Assembly (NCBI RefSeq): GCF_011397635.1
Contig: NC_064753.1
Location: 30,218,322-30,282,321 of the forward strand
Source: Epinephelus fuscoguttatus
Taxonomy: Eukaryota > Chordata > Actinopteri > Perciformes > Serranidae
Reading direction: 5' to 3'
Length of the DNA stretch: 64,000 nucleotides
The translations under genes and the position numbers were made by a program. Positions 21,020 through 35,720 of this stretch are shown piece after piece. Every line of letters starts with the position of its first letter. Within the stretch, counting starts at the first letter, position 1. Below the pieces are notes generated by a model that had not been told where the DNA came from, ran no database searches, and saw only the letters and a list, made by a program, of their open reading frames with translations.

Positions 21020-23270
21020 ATACATGAATGTGATGCTGGATTGAATCATATTTTTGTAAGCTTTAGCAATCTGACAAAGATACTGCTTTTTAAAGTTGTG
21101 TCTCTAAGTGACATCTAAAGGACTGCCATGTTATAACCACACAAAAGGCCAGACACTACAATATTTACAGTCAGTTGTCTGTAAATAAAGTATGAAAATC
21201 CTGAAGGAGTTGGGTCAGCCCTTGTTGTCCAGCTTTTGACATTGTTCTAGTATCACACACATGAATATGACAGCCATATCAGTGTTACTCAAGTTGTTTT
21301 GACAGCACTGTCTTATTCGATTTCAGTTTTTCCTTGAAAGTGTGATCTGTGTTTCTGCCTCTGTCATGCTTTCTTCTGAAACCACACTAGACTGCTTTGA
21401 TTCTGAGACAGAGCTATCGCCTATAGCTTTCATCCACTGGTTACTATCGATCTGAAGTGGCTTGATCGCTCTTTGAGAGACTAAGCATTATTCTTGCTGA
21501 CCCTTGGCCCAGGGCATATTGTGCTACTATTGCGCTGCACTACCAGGGAAAGGTAACATGCAGGAATCAAGGTCACACTCTGTGTCAGGCATTGTGAAGG
21601 AGGCACCGTTTCAACGTTTGTCATTTCATTGTTTGTCTTTGAACTGATGCTTCAGCTGGTGTAAAGAGTGCAAAGTCACTTTTAACATACTTTCTTTTCA
21701 AAGAAAAAGGAAAAGATTATCTCCTCTGTGTGGGTGATGAAGCTGCAGGATAACTTCCACAGAAGCTGCCTTCGCTATGCCATGTTATTTTTCTTTCGAT
21801 ATTCCCCTCTTATTGTCCGTAACGACTGTCCGTCCTGCTCCTCTGGTCCTGCTGTAAAATCCATTAAAGTTTGAGAAGTCAGTCCTAGAATTCATCAAAC
21901 ACTTGTCTTAACTCCCTCGACACTCTCCAACACATCAACGACCTGCACCTTCAAGTAATCAATATCGAAGCAGCGACGAGTTAAGGCATGAAGAGGTCTG
22001 GGAGAGATGTTGCAGACCGGCAGGATGTGTCGTTTACACTTTACCGAGTGTTCAAAAAGACACAATGCTGTGACGGCCAAGGTCACATTGCCTCTAGCTA
22101 GATGTTCTTAAAACACACAGGTAGTGTACTAAATCTCTCCTGACTGTCCTCCTAAATAAACATAGTAATATCGTCACTGCGGCCATAAATACCCCATTGT
22201 TTGTACACACGCAGTACGTTGCACAATCAAAACTCTTTTTATAGGTGCTCTTTTTTTGTGACTGCTGCTGGTGACAGAAATGGGATGCAAAAATATATCA
22301 AAGTTGACACCTTTGTCTTCTCAGAAATCTTGTTTTTTCATCAAAGGGAATTGAATTCAGAGTAATCCTTTAAAAAAGACAGTTGCGTCAATATTAGTAA
22401 CGTGTAAGCATGCCTTTGCAAGCAGGAACTACTGAAGGTTCATTCCCAGCTGTTGCCTTATATAATATTTTTGTTGTTATCTGCTTAAGCATGATGATAA
22501 AATGCACCTTGAATACTTACCTGCATATTTATACATCACCATGTTTCCCACACTATGACCTGCTTTGCTGAGCAGTGGCTTTGTCCGGTTATATTGTGTC
22601 TAAAGTGACCTGCTGAGGCACACAGGGAATTAAGGCATATAAAATATGTTGATCAAGATAAATGCCACTAGCACACATCTTTTAAGCTGTACCTTTTATC
22701 CACTTTGCAGCCCCACATTTTACCTCTATTATAAACCAGCTACATAATATACTGTTTAAATGTTTGGAATTGCCTGCCACAAAAGCTTGATTGGCTGTGG
22801 TCAGATGGCTGAAGGGTCTTTGTTATGAAGGGTCTTTCTTGCTTTTAGCATGTAGAAAGACCTTTTTACAAATAAATGTTATTTTGCATTAAGAGTTTTG
22901 TACATGGAGCGCAAAACACTGTACAATGGTTCAACCAGACTGACAGCTGAAAGGGCAAAATGAGACAAAGGTACCTGTTAAACACGAGTAGAGTAAGTAG
23001 AAGCTCAGCACAGTAATGCCTGTAAAGAGCTGGTAATGACAGGTGTGTTGCGTTAGCAAAGCTATTCTTTGAACTTAACAGCAGAAACAAGTTAGTCAAA
23101 GGTAAGCACTATTGAAACTAGATCACCGTTTAAACCTTTTCAATCTGACCACTAGTCTGTAGAGATTCCAAAGAAGAATGGGCTACTAAAATATTTAGAG
23201 CCCAACATGCATGTTTGTGTGTGTATTAAGGAGAGGAGAGCCGATGATGATCAGAGCCGTTAGTCATGCC
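21020..23270. other. No recognised feature
   Basis: Moderately AT-rich unique-looking sequence. No exon, RNA gene or repeat boundary could be supported. Confidence 0.4.
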
Positions 23271-23274
23271 TCGT

Positions 23275-24342
23275 TTCCACTTACGTATGTGACTGGTGTC
23301 TGTGTCATACAGATGACACCTCGAATGTCTAATGCAAGGAAGTGCATTGCTTCACAGATGGATAGAAATCTGATAGAAACTACCTGTAGTCATGGGGGAG
23401 AGGGTAGTTTTGTCCGTTTATGCCATCCAGTAGTTTCAAATATGCGCTTGGAACATTACCATGACAAAAATGGGCCAATATTGCAGGGCAACAAAGCATG
23501 TTTTGTGAAATATTTAATTAAAAAGATATATTAGTGGCTGAATGAGCCGTAATGACAATCTTACTGTATATAACCATATTTTAGCAGAATAACATTACTC
23601 AGATTCACAATGTGTTAAAACTAGATATACAAGTCATTTTTAATCAGACAAACTCACTTGATGATCAACATAGGCAACTGAATTTAGCAGCTTGTTAGCT
23701 AAGCTAGCACACTGTCACACAATCTCTCCGAAATCCACCACAAAAGTTCAATTTTTGAAGTTCAACCTTTTTGATATCTGATGTACCTGTGAAACTCCGC
23801 CTTCCCATAATATTTCGGTACATTCAAGAAATGTAACTTTTTTGGTAGATTTCAGAGAGACCATATGACAGCGTGCTAGCTTAGCTAACAGACTGCCAAC
23901 TAGCTAACAGGCTATTTTCTTCAATTTAGTCGCCTGTGTTGATTTTCAAGTAAGTTTGTATGATTAAAAAGAATCTAGTTTTAACACATTGTGAATCTGA
24001 GTAATGTTATTCCACTAAAATATGATTATACAGTACATTATATACATGCAGATTGTCATAACGACTTGTTGAGCTGTTCATACATCTTGCGGGCCAACAT
24101 CTTCACTTATATGTTGCCATGCAATTTTGGTTCTGTTTTTGTCCCGGTAATGTTCTAAGCGCATATTCCAAACTACTGTTGGACGAAAAATTGACAAAAT
24201 TAGGCTTTCCCCCATGGCCACAGGTCATTTCTATCAGGTTTCTATCCATCCGTAAAGGAATGCACTTCCTTGCATTGGACACTAGAGGCATCATCTGTAT
24301 ATTTAGGGATCTACAGACACCAGTCACATGCATAAGCGGACA
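23275..24342. mobile_element. Foldback element with about 500-bp inverted arms
   Basis: The left arm (about 23275-23765) and right arm (about 23828-24342) are diverged reverse complements around a spacer of about 60 bp. Matching landmarks are GTGACTGGTGTCTGT, AATGCAAGGAAGTGCATT, GATGGATAGAAA, CCTGATAGAAA/TCTGATAGAAA, CACATTGTGAATCTGAGTAA and GTTAGCTAAGCTAGCAC. The similar open frames on opposite strands (near 23211-23534 and 24103-24459) are mirror readings of the arms, not genes. A non-autonomous long-TIR transposon is likely. Confidence 0.8.
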
Positions 24343-27300
24343 CAAAGCATCAGTCTCACATGTGGATACAAAAAACCTCCAGTTTTCCTCTGGGTATAAT
24401 ACTAACAGTACGTTTACCGGACTAGTATTTCTAGTGTAGACTAGCGAGGGTAGTGACATTTAATCAACTAGTGGACTAATCACAACAATACAGCCCTGAC
24501 ATGCAACACTGACAGAATATTGACTGAATGGAAGATTTAATTATTTAATTCTTCTTCTTTTGGGGCCAAAACTACCATTTTTAAGATAGCTATTACTAAA
24601 GGAAAAAAGAAAAACATCAGTATGACAGGTTATTCCAAACTTTTGAACAGTAGTGTATTTCATTATGTCAACATGGAAATATGGAGTGGTACTTCACGGT
24701 ATTACACGAAGAACGTGTTCCTTCATGCTATTCTCTACTAGAATTTATGAATAATGAGTCTGTGAATATTATAGTTTAAACTGCAGATCATTTTTTCCAA
24801 GTGCGGTGGTGTCCCCTAGAATCAATGAGGTGATGCGTACACATCATTTCACCTCTCTTTATGGCATTAGCATGTAAATGAGTCGAAATCAGTTTCACAC
24901 TCTGTGACTAAATCAGGTCACATTGGGAGGAAAGCAAAATGGCTAAGAAAGAAAGAAAGAAAGTGAGAGAAAGAAAGAGCAAAAGAAGCCCTTCTCCCAC
25001 AGTGCTTGGTGAAAGAGAAACCCATTCATAGCGGCATTAATCATGGGTAGCACCAAAGAATCGCTCTGAGGCGACACCCAGAGAGAGACGGAGAGGGAGA
25101 GAAAGAGAGAGAGAGAGAGAGAGAAGCATTGAAACAGCATTATTCGTTAACTGATTCTGTCTGAATCAGTCTGCTTTCCCTTCACACTTCTGTCCTCTGT
25201 GATCTGGCTCAGTATAATTTAAACATCTGACTGTAGTTAGGTTCAGCTTTGAACATTTGTAGGTAACTAAAGTTATAAATGACTACAGTTCAAATGTTAG
25301 GTTGATATCTGTGATGACATTTAGTTGGCTGTGAAAGTACCTACAGTTCCATACCAAGATGAATAGCATCAGATATGAAATGTTAATTAAATATGCCACT
25401 GTCCTCTCTGTAGAGTGGAGTTTATTGTCTGATAACATCATCTGGTTTATTTCCTCAGACTGTAGAAAGCCCCTTCCAGACTAACTGTCTCTACAGGCTG
25501 AGTAACACTCCTTGTAACAAGTAAACAAATCTGTACATGTAAAAATTATGGAGTGCCCCTTTTTGAGCAAGAGCAAGAAAAGATAAAAGATTCATAAAAG
25601 AATACTGAGCTTCATAGCTTACCGTATCTTGACTTTTTCATCAGTATGGATCGAGCCCCAAAATGGAGCCCAACCCTAATATTTATCTATGACTTTAGTG
25701 CTACAAGACAACAGGGCGCAGGAACATGAAAAATATAAACCATAAAGCTGCAAGCAGCAGTCCAGGGCACCGAGCCAGAATGTATCTACCAAAATAGATC
25801 TCATAGATACAGAGAGGACATGCCAGTACTGAGAGGGCAAGCTGCAGGAGGTGTGCCAGGTGTTGTTGACATGAACATGACGCCCATAAATGCACACTTT
25901 TGCATTTATAGGAACATGTTATAGAGAGTCTGAAGTACAATCACAGGATCTTAATGTGTTTTTCACATCGGCTTCCTGTCACCCAACAGCCATTTCTGTG
26001 CTCACTAACGACCACAAAACTGCTCAGAACAGACCGAGCAGGCTTTAGTCCTTTCAGTGACACGTTTACCCTTGATCCTTACAGTTTAATTTTACAGTCA
26101 TAGCCATTTTAATCAATGGTGCATGTTGTAGTTTGCGTGTAAAAGTGTTTTCAAAGCTGCACTGTATTTGTGCTGTATTAGATGTGTACTTTGTTAGAGT
26201 TCCCAGCATGTATTTTGCAAACTTGTAATGTCAGTGTTCATGAACATATTTGCATCCACTTCACAGGAAGCATAAGGTAGATGTCAACATTTGTCATGTT
26301 AGACAAGGTTCAGTCTTCCTCCAGAGTTTACCTTTTTATGTTGTAACATTTTGAGATTTATGCAAACAAAAGAGAAAGATGTAGGTATTTGATATGTATA
26401 TGATCTCATTAGAAAACCTGGAGTTTCAGAGGAGCTAGCCTTGGCAAACGGTTGGTATGTTAGTTTATAAGGATATGTGTGTACTGTACGTGGGTTACTG
26501 ATAGTGTATTCATGCATGACCTTAATATACCCATTTCACCAGCCCTCCTGCTGCGTTGTGAGTCATAACAGGACCCCTCTCCCTCAGTATGCTGTCACTT
26601 ATGTCATTACTTGAGCCTGAGATGCATTCACCAAGCCTGCTCATTAGCTACCGCATTTGTTTGAGGAGCAGCATGACATTAGCATTTAGATGTACAGAGA
26701 GCCTCACCTGCTGCTGTCATTGTTGGGATGCGCAGACAAATTCACATCTGGTGAATTTCTCCTCTCAACAGTGAGGGATTGCTGCTATTCAAAGAAACAA
26801 TGTTGTCTATAGGTCCAGAGGTAAATGTATTTCCATATACAATGCAGGGTGCTGTTGTTATTCAAGCATGGCGAATGTAAATCAGGCAGAAACTTGAATT
26901 GTTTCAGAGCAGCAGCCTCCGGGCCATTATTTCTATAGCCAGACATGTTTGTTGATTGACAGCACAGATGATTGTTTATCATTTGTGTGATAAAGCTGAT
27001 GGAGAGCAAACAGATGGTTGTTTTATTGACAGTGTGAGAGTTGCTCAGGGAGGAGCAGGGAGAGAGGGGAACACACAGATGGAAATATAAAAGGGTATCA
27101 CGAAGAAAACAGCAGGGCTGCCCCCTGGAAGTTGAAGATTCAAATCATCAGTCAACTGAGATTCTCGAGCACTTTTTATTTTGATTGTCAGTCAGTGTAC
27201 AGTGTACCTCTGGGGCTCTTTCGGTCCCCAGATTTAGCTGCAGAGTGACTAACTTGGCTTGTTCATTATATTACCCCGTTCAAACTCTCAAAATCTGTAT

Positions 27301-27560
27301 GGAGAAAAAAGAATGGATAGCTGAATATCTGTATTGAATAGCTAAATCTAATTTGACTGACATAATGCTCATTTGGGCACAGCCCTACAAAAACATTTAA
27401 TTCAATAACGTTTTCCGTAAACCATAGGGGCTCATATATTTTGATGATTTTCAGCACACTTGATCCTCAGTGATTCTCAGTGAGATCAGCACCACTAGCA
27501 ACCCAGTCACTTTAAAAAGTGTTGATTGATTTTAATGTTGATATAAAAAATATGGTATAT
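24343..27560. other. No recognised gene; (GA)n tracts
   Basis: It holds a GAAA/GA-rich area at 24948-24985, a (GA)n tract at 25078-25125, and a GCTGCAAGCAGCAGTCCAGG segment near 25746 that resembles a dispersed fish repeat. No exon supported. Confidence 0.45.
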
Positions 27561-27567
27561 GCTTGAT

Positions 27568-28224
27568 GGCCCCAATCACACAGAAGGCTTTTGAGCAGCT
27601 GGTGGCGGCTTTTTGTAATTGTTTTAAATGAGAATGAAGCTTTTTGCACAGGTTTTTTGCATTGCGACACGCCTCACGTTTCTGCGCTCTGGGTGCCTGG
27701 CATTTTTGCTGGAGCGCTCTAGACTCCTCCAGCTGAAAAAACTTCAACTCAAAGCAGAAAAGCGCCCTACGTCATCTCTTTCCCCCTTGTCCAATCAATT
27801 TGAGAGGCAGGCCTTCTGTGGTGGTCATGACAACAGGTTTACAGTTGGTAAACAATAGAGGAGAAACTGGTGGTAGCCGTTGCTGGATACCCAGAGCTAC
27901 GGCCCGACAATAGACAGCAGGTTGTCAAACTGCCCCTGAGTCATCTTAAATATGCCTGGAAACAGCCATCATGGAGGCGAAGCGCCTGGACCAACTGGTG
28001 GTTCTCCCCGTGATCCCCCCTCTTTATTAGGGTCTCATGTGCCCACACAGATCTCTGTTTCCCTGTGCCCAACAAACTATTTTTGTGATGGGGTGGTTGC
28101 CTGGAAACCATTAAAAGGTGCAGCAAGAGTTTTTTTCTCTAGTGGCATTAGATTTTTTAAGAAAGGCAGTTCGGTGCACCTTGCATCTTGCAATCTGCAA
28201 AACACTTTCTGTGTGATCGAGGCC
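27568..28224. mobile_element. TIR DNA transposon relic, family uncertain, copy 1
   Basis: The left end GGCCCCAATCACACAGAA and right end TTCTGTGTGATCGAGGCC are inverted repeats. The right 130 bp reappear at 54420-54554, which proves a dispersed repeat. The interior has no intact frame. The superfamily cannot be settled by eye. Confidence 0.7.
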
Positions 28225-31200
28225 TAATAGTGCCTTAAACCTAAATCTTGATGAATGATACACATAGATTTTGACCCTGTAGATTACAGTTTCACAGCAA
28301 GGATCAGTAAAAATTTGTCGTAGATGCATTCAGCTACAGAAGATCTGTAGCACTTGTCGACAGTGAAGGGAAAAAAACCCTGGGAGTTGAAGCTGAACAT
28401 CAGAAGTTATTTGTTTGTTTGTGTTGAAATGCAAAGTTTCAATTGTGCAGTTTTGATTATAGAAAACAAGTGACGCACACTCTGGCTCCATATGCATATC
28501 TTATATTTTGATGACGTTGCAGCTTTTGTGCCTTCTTCAACATCAACAATCATATTGAGACACAGGTACACTGACCTGTTATATAGGCCACACCTTTGTC
28601 ACACAGCTGCTAACGATTAGATGATCATGCTTCACCGTTACGCTGAGCAAGTCACACAGTCACATACACACAGTCACACAGCTGACAGTGGTTAGATCAT
28701 CATGCCACACCATTAGGTAGAGCAAGACCCTCAGCAAATCATGACCTTTAAACCAAACAGTGTCAGAAGCTACAGCCGATCACAAGTCATCAAAACAAGT
28801 GACAACAGCCACTGCATATCCTGCCACATTTCAGTTTAACATACATTTTTCATACACATACATATTCAAAAATGTTAAAATACAGAAGTATTAAGTGGAT
28901 TACTAATAGAGAGATAGCAAAAGTTAAGTCATCAGCTCTAAATGAACATCATGAACAACTTGAACTATATATCCACTGATATATTTAATCCATGCGGTGA
29001 CAGGGTTCTCAGACGGTGGATCAGTAGTGTTCTCTCCTGGAAAGTAACACATCCAAATTACCTGCTCTTGGTGGGAGGGTTACCTTCTAAATCCTAATAT
29101 ATCTCAGAGAGGACACAGGGTGATTAAATTCAACAAAATGTGCTGCTACTGGATTATTCATGTTTTAACATCTAATTGTACTTCTGTGTTAAGCAATACC
29201 AGTTTTCAGTGCTCAACTGGTCTTTCAACATATGACTTACCACTAGGGCAAGTATTCAAGGAAATAACAGATTTAGTGGACCATGTGGTAATTCATTTTA
29301 TAGGGATCTCTTCACCTGTATGAGGATGTTTGAAACTATTACAATGCTAAGTATAATCACAATGCCGTCACATATAGGTGCTAAAATACCTTGAGCTGGT
29401 ACTGATTGCGGGGAAGGCAAATATAAGTGAACGAGACGGTCTCTTTAAGTTTTTTACCTCTTTAATATACCATGAGTGGTTGTACTTTGAATACACAGCT
29501 GAGTTCAGAATCAGATTCAAGTATATGCCAGTGTTTTATTATTCCCTTTATCTGTTCTGCACCGTTAGAATACTCAGTTGTAAATATACCATGGTTATTT
29601 GATTTCACTGTAGGTTTACGTTTTAAGAGATCCAATCTGGATCTATCTTTTATTTCAGTAGCAGCATGATGTAGGACAGATTTCCTGTATCCTCTTTGTT
29701 GAATTTTTTTTCATTCCCCTCATATTCTTGTCAAAATCATCAGTTTTCTGGCAAATATGTTTTATGCAAATACTCCACACACAAGATTAGATGTTACTGA
29801 ATTAGTATGTTGCGTTTGAGTTCCAGTTCAGTTTCTTTAAGACAGATTCAAACATTGAACGACACCACCTGAATGTGACGGGTGGTTGTTGCAGGTTTCA
29901 TTGCAACACTGACTTGTGCTTTTAAATTATTGTAGAGCAATGGCATTCAAGTTTCATTTGATCTAACTGCTATGACATCTGGGTGCGCCTCCATAACAAA
30001 TGACTCCGAACCTCGGACAGCACATTAGCATTAACCTTCTGACCGGGGGTAAGATGGTAAGGTTGTGTGAGGATATAGCCAGTCAAGCAGAGACTGATGT
30101 GCAGCATCCATCTATGCTGCCATGCTGTTATGTGTTCTGGTGAAGGCTGATGAAAAAATGTAACACCCCAGAAACCTCAGTAACACATCAAAGACCAGAC
30201 TCAGCAGGTACCTTTTTTATTGCACGGCCACACCTTCCTCTTTGTTCTGTGGTGCTGTTATATAGGCCATCTTTCTATTGCCATTACTCACCTCATGGGT
30301 TACAGTATCAGCAGGAAGGATCGTATAACACTTCAGCACTGTCAAAAAGCAGACAATGAGGATGTGCCTTTTATTTGTGGGTCCATTTTGTTGTTTGTTG
30401 GTTGGCTATAAGGATACAACGTCAAACATGGATGATGTAACAATATGTGATATTTCAAGGGCAGCGTCAGTGGTGATATATTTTAAGAAATATCTGGGGG
30501 TGGAATATTAGGCACTAAAATACTAAGTGCACAGTAGATACACTGGAACTCGCTCAAAAATCTTTTATATTCCTGTATTTTCCATCAATTTTTTATTAGT
30601 CAGTTATTTAATCAATTAATGGAGAACACCAAATGTATGTATTAATCTTATCTATTACTTTATTGTTGTTAGTAAGTCACTGAAATTTCATATGTTTCAT
30701 ATGTTGGCACGAAAATCAGTACAGGAGCGACAGGTCTGTGTCTAGGTGGCTGTGGTGATTGTCCGAATGAGTGTCTTTATGTGGACGTCAATATCCAATC
30801 ATTATTAGAGGCCTTTCATTGAGCTTGTGCATATTAACATACAATGTACACAGTGGCTCTGTGTTTTGAAACCCTGAGGAAATACCCAGGGTTTGCTGAC
30901 TTCATTGTGGCGAGTCGATTTTCCGTTTGGTGAGTAAATCACACAGAGCTACCTGCCATACTGGTGGGTAAATGTTTGTACCAAAATAGATATATAATAA
31001 AAAAAGGATGATGAGGCTCTACCCCATTTTGGTGTCATTTAGAGACTCACTGCTCTGTGGCTTCTCTGCTGTTGAAGTTTCACATAAACACACGCATACT
31101 ACAGATGTGTTTTATGAGTATCTGAATGGTACCATGAGCTGATCGTCTTGAACACTCCTAGATTTGCGGCACTGTTTGCACCAGCTGATCAAGTAAAATA

Positions 31201-34200
31201 TCACTTGCCGCCAATCTGGTGCTCGCTACAGTGATGCTACTGGATAGCAGTGTCTTGTGAGTTGCACCCATATTTATGACGGTAACAAAATAATAACACA
31301 GAGCCTCTGTAGTCTGAACAAAGATGGCAAACAGCTTCACTCTTTTCATTCTTACCTTCCAGAGTAAAAACCATAGACGTACAATGTGTCAGTGCTAACC
31401 AGATGTAACTTTTTCACATACTGTTGTTGTGAGGAGTTGTTCAATATATTGAAATTGTTTTCCGTCAGATTTCTGTTTGACTTCTTCTCTAAGTTTCTAT
31501 TGAAGCTAAAACCTTATCATCTCAGTGAAATGTATTGAAACAAACGTACATGTGACATGAAAAGGCAATTTATTATTTTAGTTGGTAAAAAATATGCTCA
31601 GCAGGTGGATTTTTTTCATCTATTAGCCCAATTGGCCAGTGATTCAGACAGTAAATTTCGGACACCGCCTGCCATAGATGGACGTGCACCTCCCCTGAGA
31701 TGTAGCTACACTTAGCACGTAGCCAGGCAGACCTCCTGTTTATTTTTTAACTGAAAACTATTTCCCTGAGTGGAAATGTGTTGTTCTCAGTCACTCTCAT
31801 GAGAGTAGAGGAAAAGTCCGCTAGCCGCTAAGTTATGCAATGGGAAATGCCATAGGCTCATGCTAATAATGTTAGCATGATGTATAAATGTGTCTTGCAA
31901 AACACAGCTGTTTTCTCAGTGAACCTTTTGAGTTACAACTGAGCTGAATTTTGTACCTTTACTTAATGTTGTTTGTATTAAGTCATGTTTTATTTTTGTT
32001 TAAGGTGTGTTTAATCAGTTGAACTTCACTGCATTCCACAGATACTCAACACAATGACATAGAAATCACACTGCCAACTAGTGTTTTGGTGGTGTAATTG
32101 CAGAGTGATCCAGACACACCACCGCTCAAAACTGTGTAGGGCATTTACATAGGCTGTGGCGTACAACTATAAATCAGCCTTTAAAATGTGTACACTGTTC
32201 TATAGGGTACGCATCTACACAGGGTCAAAACAATGCTAAATATTGCTTACATCATCAGTAGTGCTGTCTAATGTTAGTCTGTATTTTAAGAGTTAATCAA
32301 TTTGGGAGTTATAGCAGGCTCCAATCTACTTGTTTGTTGTGGTAGTAGGCATAACCTATTTACATTTTGATCAGGGATTGCACCTTCAGGGCTTAGTCTA
32401 AATAGCAGAGAGAATCAAAGTGCCACCTGTTTTGTTGTGTTTTACAACACAAACAAACCTAATTACAATAAATAAGAGGTGCTTAAAGCGATATACACAG
32501 TTTACATTGTGTAGTAGTGTGCAAATTCTAATATCTTTTAACCACAGCTAACAACCCGACAGAAAAAGCACAAGTTTTAGGTTTGCCATGTATTCAGACC
32601 TTTCTGTGAGGTATTGTGCATCTCTAGACACATTAACACACAACACTGAACATGTAGTACACCGCATAAAACTAACTGCAGAAACACTGCATCAAAGAGT
32701 TTCACGTTCCTTCTAATTTGGGTCCAGGAGGCATTATTAGGTCAGAATAGAGGTTCCACACCTCAGCAATAAGCTAATAAACAGTCGGTTGATTTGGTTG
32801 TACATGCTGAAATTGGAGCTGTCTGTGCTGACCTCTCAGCCTGGGATGGGTTGAGGCTTACTGAGGAATACTAATGAGAGAATTAATAGAGGTGGGTTTG
32901 AATTGAATAGACAACGACTTTGAAAATAACGACATGAGTTCTTGTGTCAGTGCACACAACACTACTTTGTCACTCCCCTGTCGTGATGTTCTACACAATA
33001 TTATGCATCATATCCTTAACTCTAAGAGCATCGCTGGAATAATGTTGTGTAGATGTATTCCTCTAAAAACTGACTGCTGAAACAGCGCTCAGGGTAAAGC
33101 TGAAGGTCAGGACATCCTAACTGGACTGTTAGCAGCCAGCGGCCTGTTTATCTCCACTCTGCCTTAGAGCCCCCTCATTTCATTCTGTGCTCCATCTTTA
33201 CGTGCCTCAGGTCTGTAATTCAGAAAAGAGAGCTTAGTTATTGCTCTGGGACAGGAGGTCACGACAGCATGGCAGTGAGCAACCTTGTAAAAATGTTGAC
33301 GGGGTGTAAAATACCATGGAACAGCTTATGCAAGGATTTTGAGTGAACAGGGTACTGTAAGCTTTGCCTGCTATGACATGGGAGTGAGGGATGGACATCA
33401 GTGTGGATAGATTTCCTGCTGGAGATGGGCTTTGATGAGTTGAGGTGTAGGTGTGCATACAAGTGTTTTGTGCATCTGTCAGCTTGTTCTAACTTTATGC
33501 CTGTTTGCCCAGTGTGTGGGGAAGTCATCATTGCATTATGTTTTTCCCCTCAGACAAAGTCTATGCTTTTTTCTTTTAGTATGTACTGCAACTATCCTTA
33601 AAAAGTACTTACTGTTGCATGCAGTATGCACACAATTGCGACACACTACTTCCTAACGTTATGCCTTAAATGGAGGTCAACCCTGGGCAGCTCTCATGTT
33701 GTTATTTTGCAAGAAGTAATAACTGTACATATTGTAGTTTCTAACAGATCATATTCACGTCATCAAAGTTACATAGGCTATGCAGTTCTCTGTCATTATT
33801 GTTTAATACTGATACCCTTTTGTTGTCGGTTATACTTCTGATTATTTTATTAAATTAAACAATTAATATTCCAATTTATTAATAATTGAATGGTCATCAG
33901 TCACCTGAATGCGCTTTCATCCATCATTGCAGCTTCAAACAGCTGTCAGTGAGCTGTCAAGCTGTCGTCTGTTTGCAGCTCAGTCGATGTGATGTATCTT
34001 TAGCTGCGCAGATGATTGTGGGTCACGATATCCAGAATATGGCATACTATATAGTGTGGCAGTATGGGTATTGGAACGCACTGTATATGTTTAAAAAAAA
34101 TCTGCTTCGCCCCCCCGGTGGCTGGTGACATTCTAGGTAGGTCTTAACATGCTGATGTGTTCAAGTGTCCGTTTTCTGATGAGTTTGGTTTTAATTAGTT

Positions 34201-35565
34201 ATTTAATGCTATTTAGAGGTTGTGTGCATCATGGTTGACAGTTGTGTGTGTCAGTTGGCGTACTCACGACTGAGTCAGGCTAATGGTGCTGAGTCGGAGG
34301 GATACATGGGCTGGCACTCGATTCACTGCTCCACTCCCCGACTGCTACTGCACAGGCTGCTCTCCCTCATTTAGAGATCCATAATCTATGAATATGCAGA
34401 TGCTTTGGACACAAGATGTCTCCTTCTTCACTCTAAAGTCCATTATCAGTGTTTGTGGCCTGCAGGCTTCAAGTTTGAAAATCACTCTGGTGTAAATTGC
34501 TGAGCTCTAAGGTGAGCACAGAGAAGCTCCCCCCTTTTGGACATATTCATAGCTCACCCACCACAACATGAAGGATGTGTATCAGCAACAGACGGAGGGT
34601 CTTTTTTTTCTCCTGTTTAGTCCTGTCTCTTTTTTCCATTTCTTGTCAGATAGCATCAAGTACTACTGCTCTGTATTGGCACTGAGTAATATGGCACTCT
34701 GCTGGCAGTCTGCTGTTTTTCTGAGTGACAGTGCGAGGCACAAGTTAACTGTTGAAGAGTTTGCACATTTAAAAGTGTGGTATGATAACCTACATGGTGT
34801 TGTCTATATACAGAACATTTTAGTGCAGAGCCTGGGGACAAATACATGGTATGTAACTACTCTGATTTGCCCTGCAAAAATAAAGGATGTCCTTTTTAAT
34901 TGCAGATGATTATGCTTAACAAGCCCATTATCAGCATCTTTTAAGATTGCTGGTGTGGCTTCTTGAGGCTGGTGTGGGGGGAAAGAGTTACACATTTTCT
35001 CATTTGTATTCAATCACATGCTCATGTGCACTCTGATTTGCCTGTCTTTTTTTCTGGGTTGAATGCTCACAGCTAATTGTTTGTAGCACAGTACAACCAC
35101 TCTTGAAGGAATGATCTATGACAATGGTAAGGGAATTTAGGAAAACAGACGCAAAGGCAGCTCTAACAGTTAATGGTACAAAAGAGAGGAATTTATGTAG
35201 GTTAATAGGGAAGCTGTGATAAAATGCTTTGCCATGTTTGCTTCACATTATCTAAGATAAAACAGTGCTGGGAATGAGGCAGTACAACAGCTCAAGATTC
35301 CTAGATTGCCTAACTCAAGTATCTCTTCTTTCTAAATGTTGTCTCCCTTTGGGTTAGCCGTAAATGTGATCTGCTGAGTGTTTTGTCTCAAACACTGTTT
35401 CGCTGCAGTGTGCTGCAGTGTGAGTTGGACCTGTGGGACCAATACAAGCCTCAGGGCTGTTGGCAAGTAGGAGGAGGGGAGCCATGGTGAGCTAGAGTGG
35501 TGGTTAGATAGGAGAGACATTGTCATTGTGACTACTTTGAACACAAGCTGTGGGTGTTGTGTATT
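28225..35565. other. No recognised gene
   Basis: Unique-looking, AT-rich sequence without splice-framed conserved frames. Near 28600-28735 an 85-bp-spaced direct repeat (CACACAGCTG, then GATCATGCYYCACCRTTA and AGAGCAAG-like) occurs twice. Nothing else is supported. Confidence 0.4.
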
Positions 35566-35720
35566 TCCTAATTTGTGGGGACGAAAATTTGCCATCGCTT
35601 TGTGGGGACTGACCTAAAATATGGTCCCAACAAGAATAACAATGTTTTAATCTAAGGATTTAGACTTAGTTTTTAGGTTAAGTTATGCCGAGGATATGGT
35701 TAGGGTAAGTGTTGCAATTG
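35566..35720. repeat. Dispersed repeat with GTGGGGAC and TTAGGGT-like motifs
   Basis: TTTGTGGGGACGAAAATTTG and TGTGGGGACTGACC lead into TTTAGGTTAAG and ATATGGTTAGGGTAAG. This resembles a common short repeat in fish introns. Family not named. Confidence 0.4.

Noticed and set aside
23211..24459. Two similar proteins on opposite strands, suggesting a divergent gene pair
   Set aside because: They are mirror translations of the arms of a long inverted repeat.
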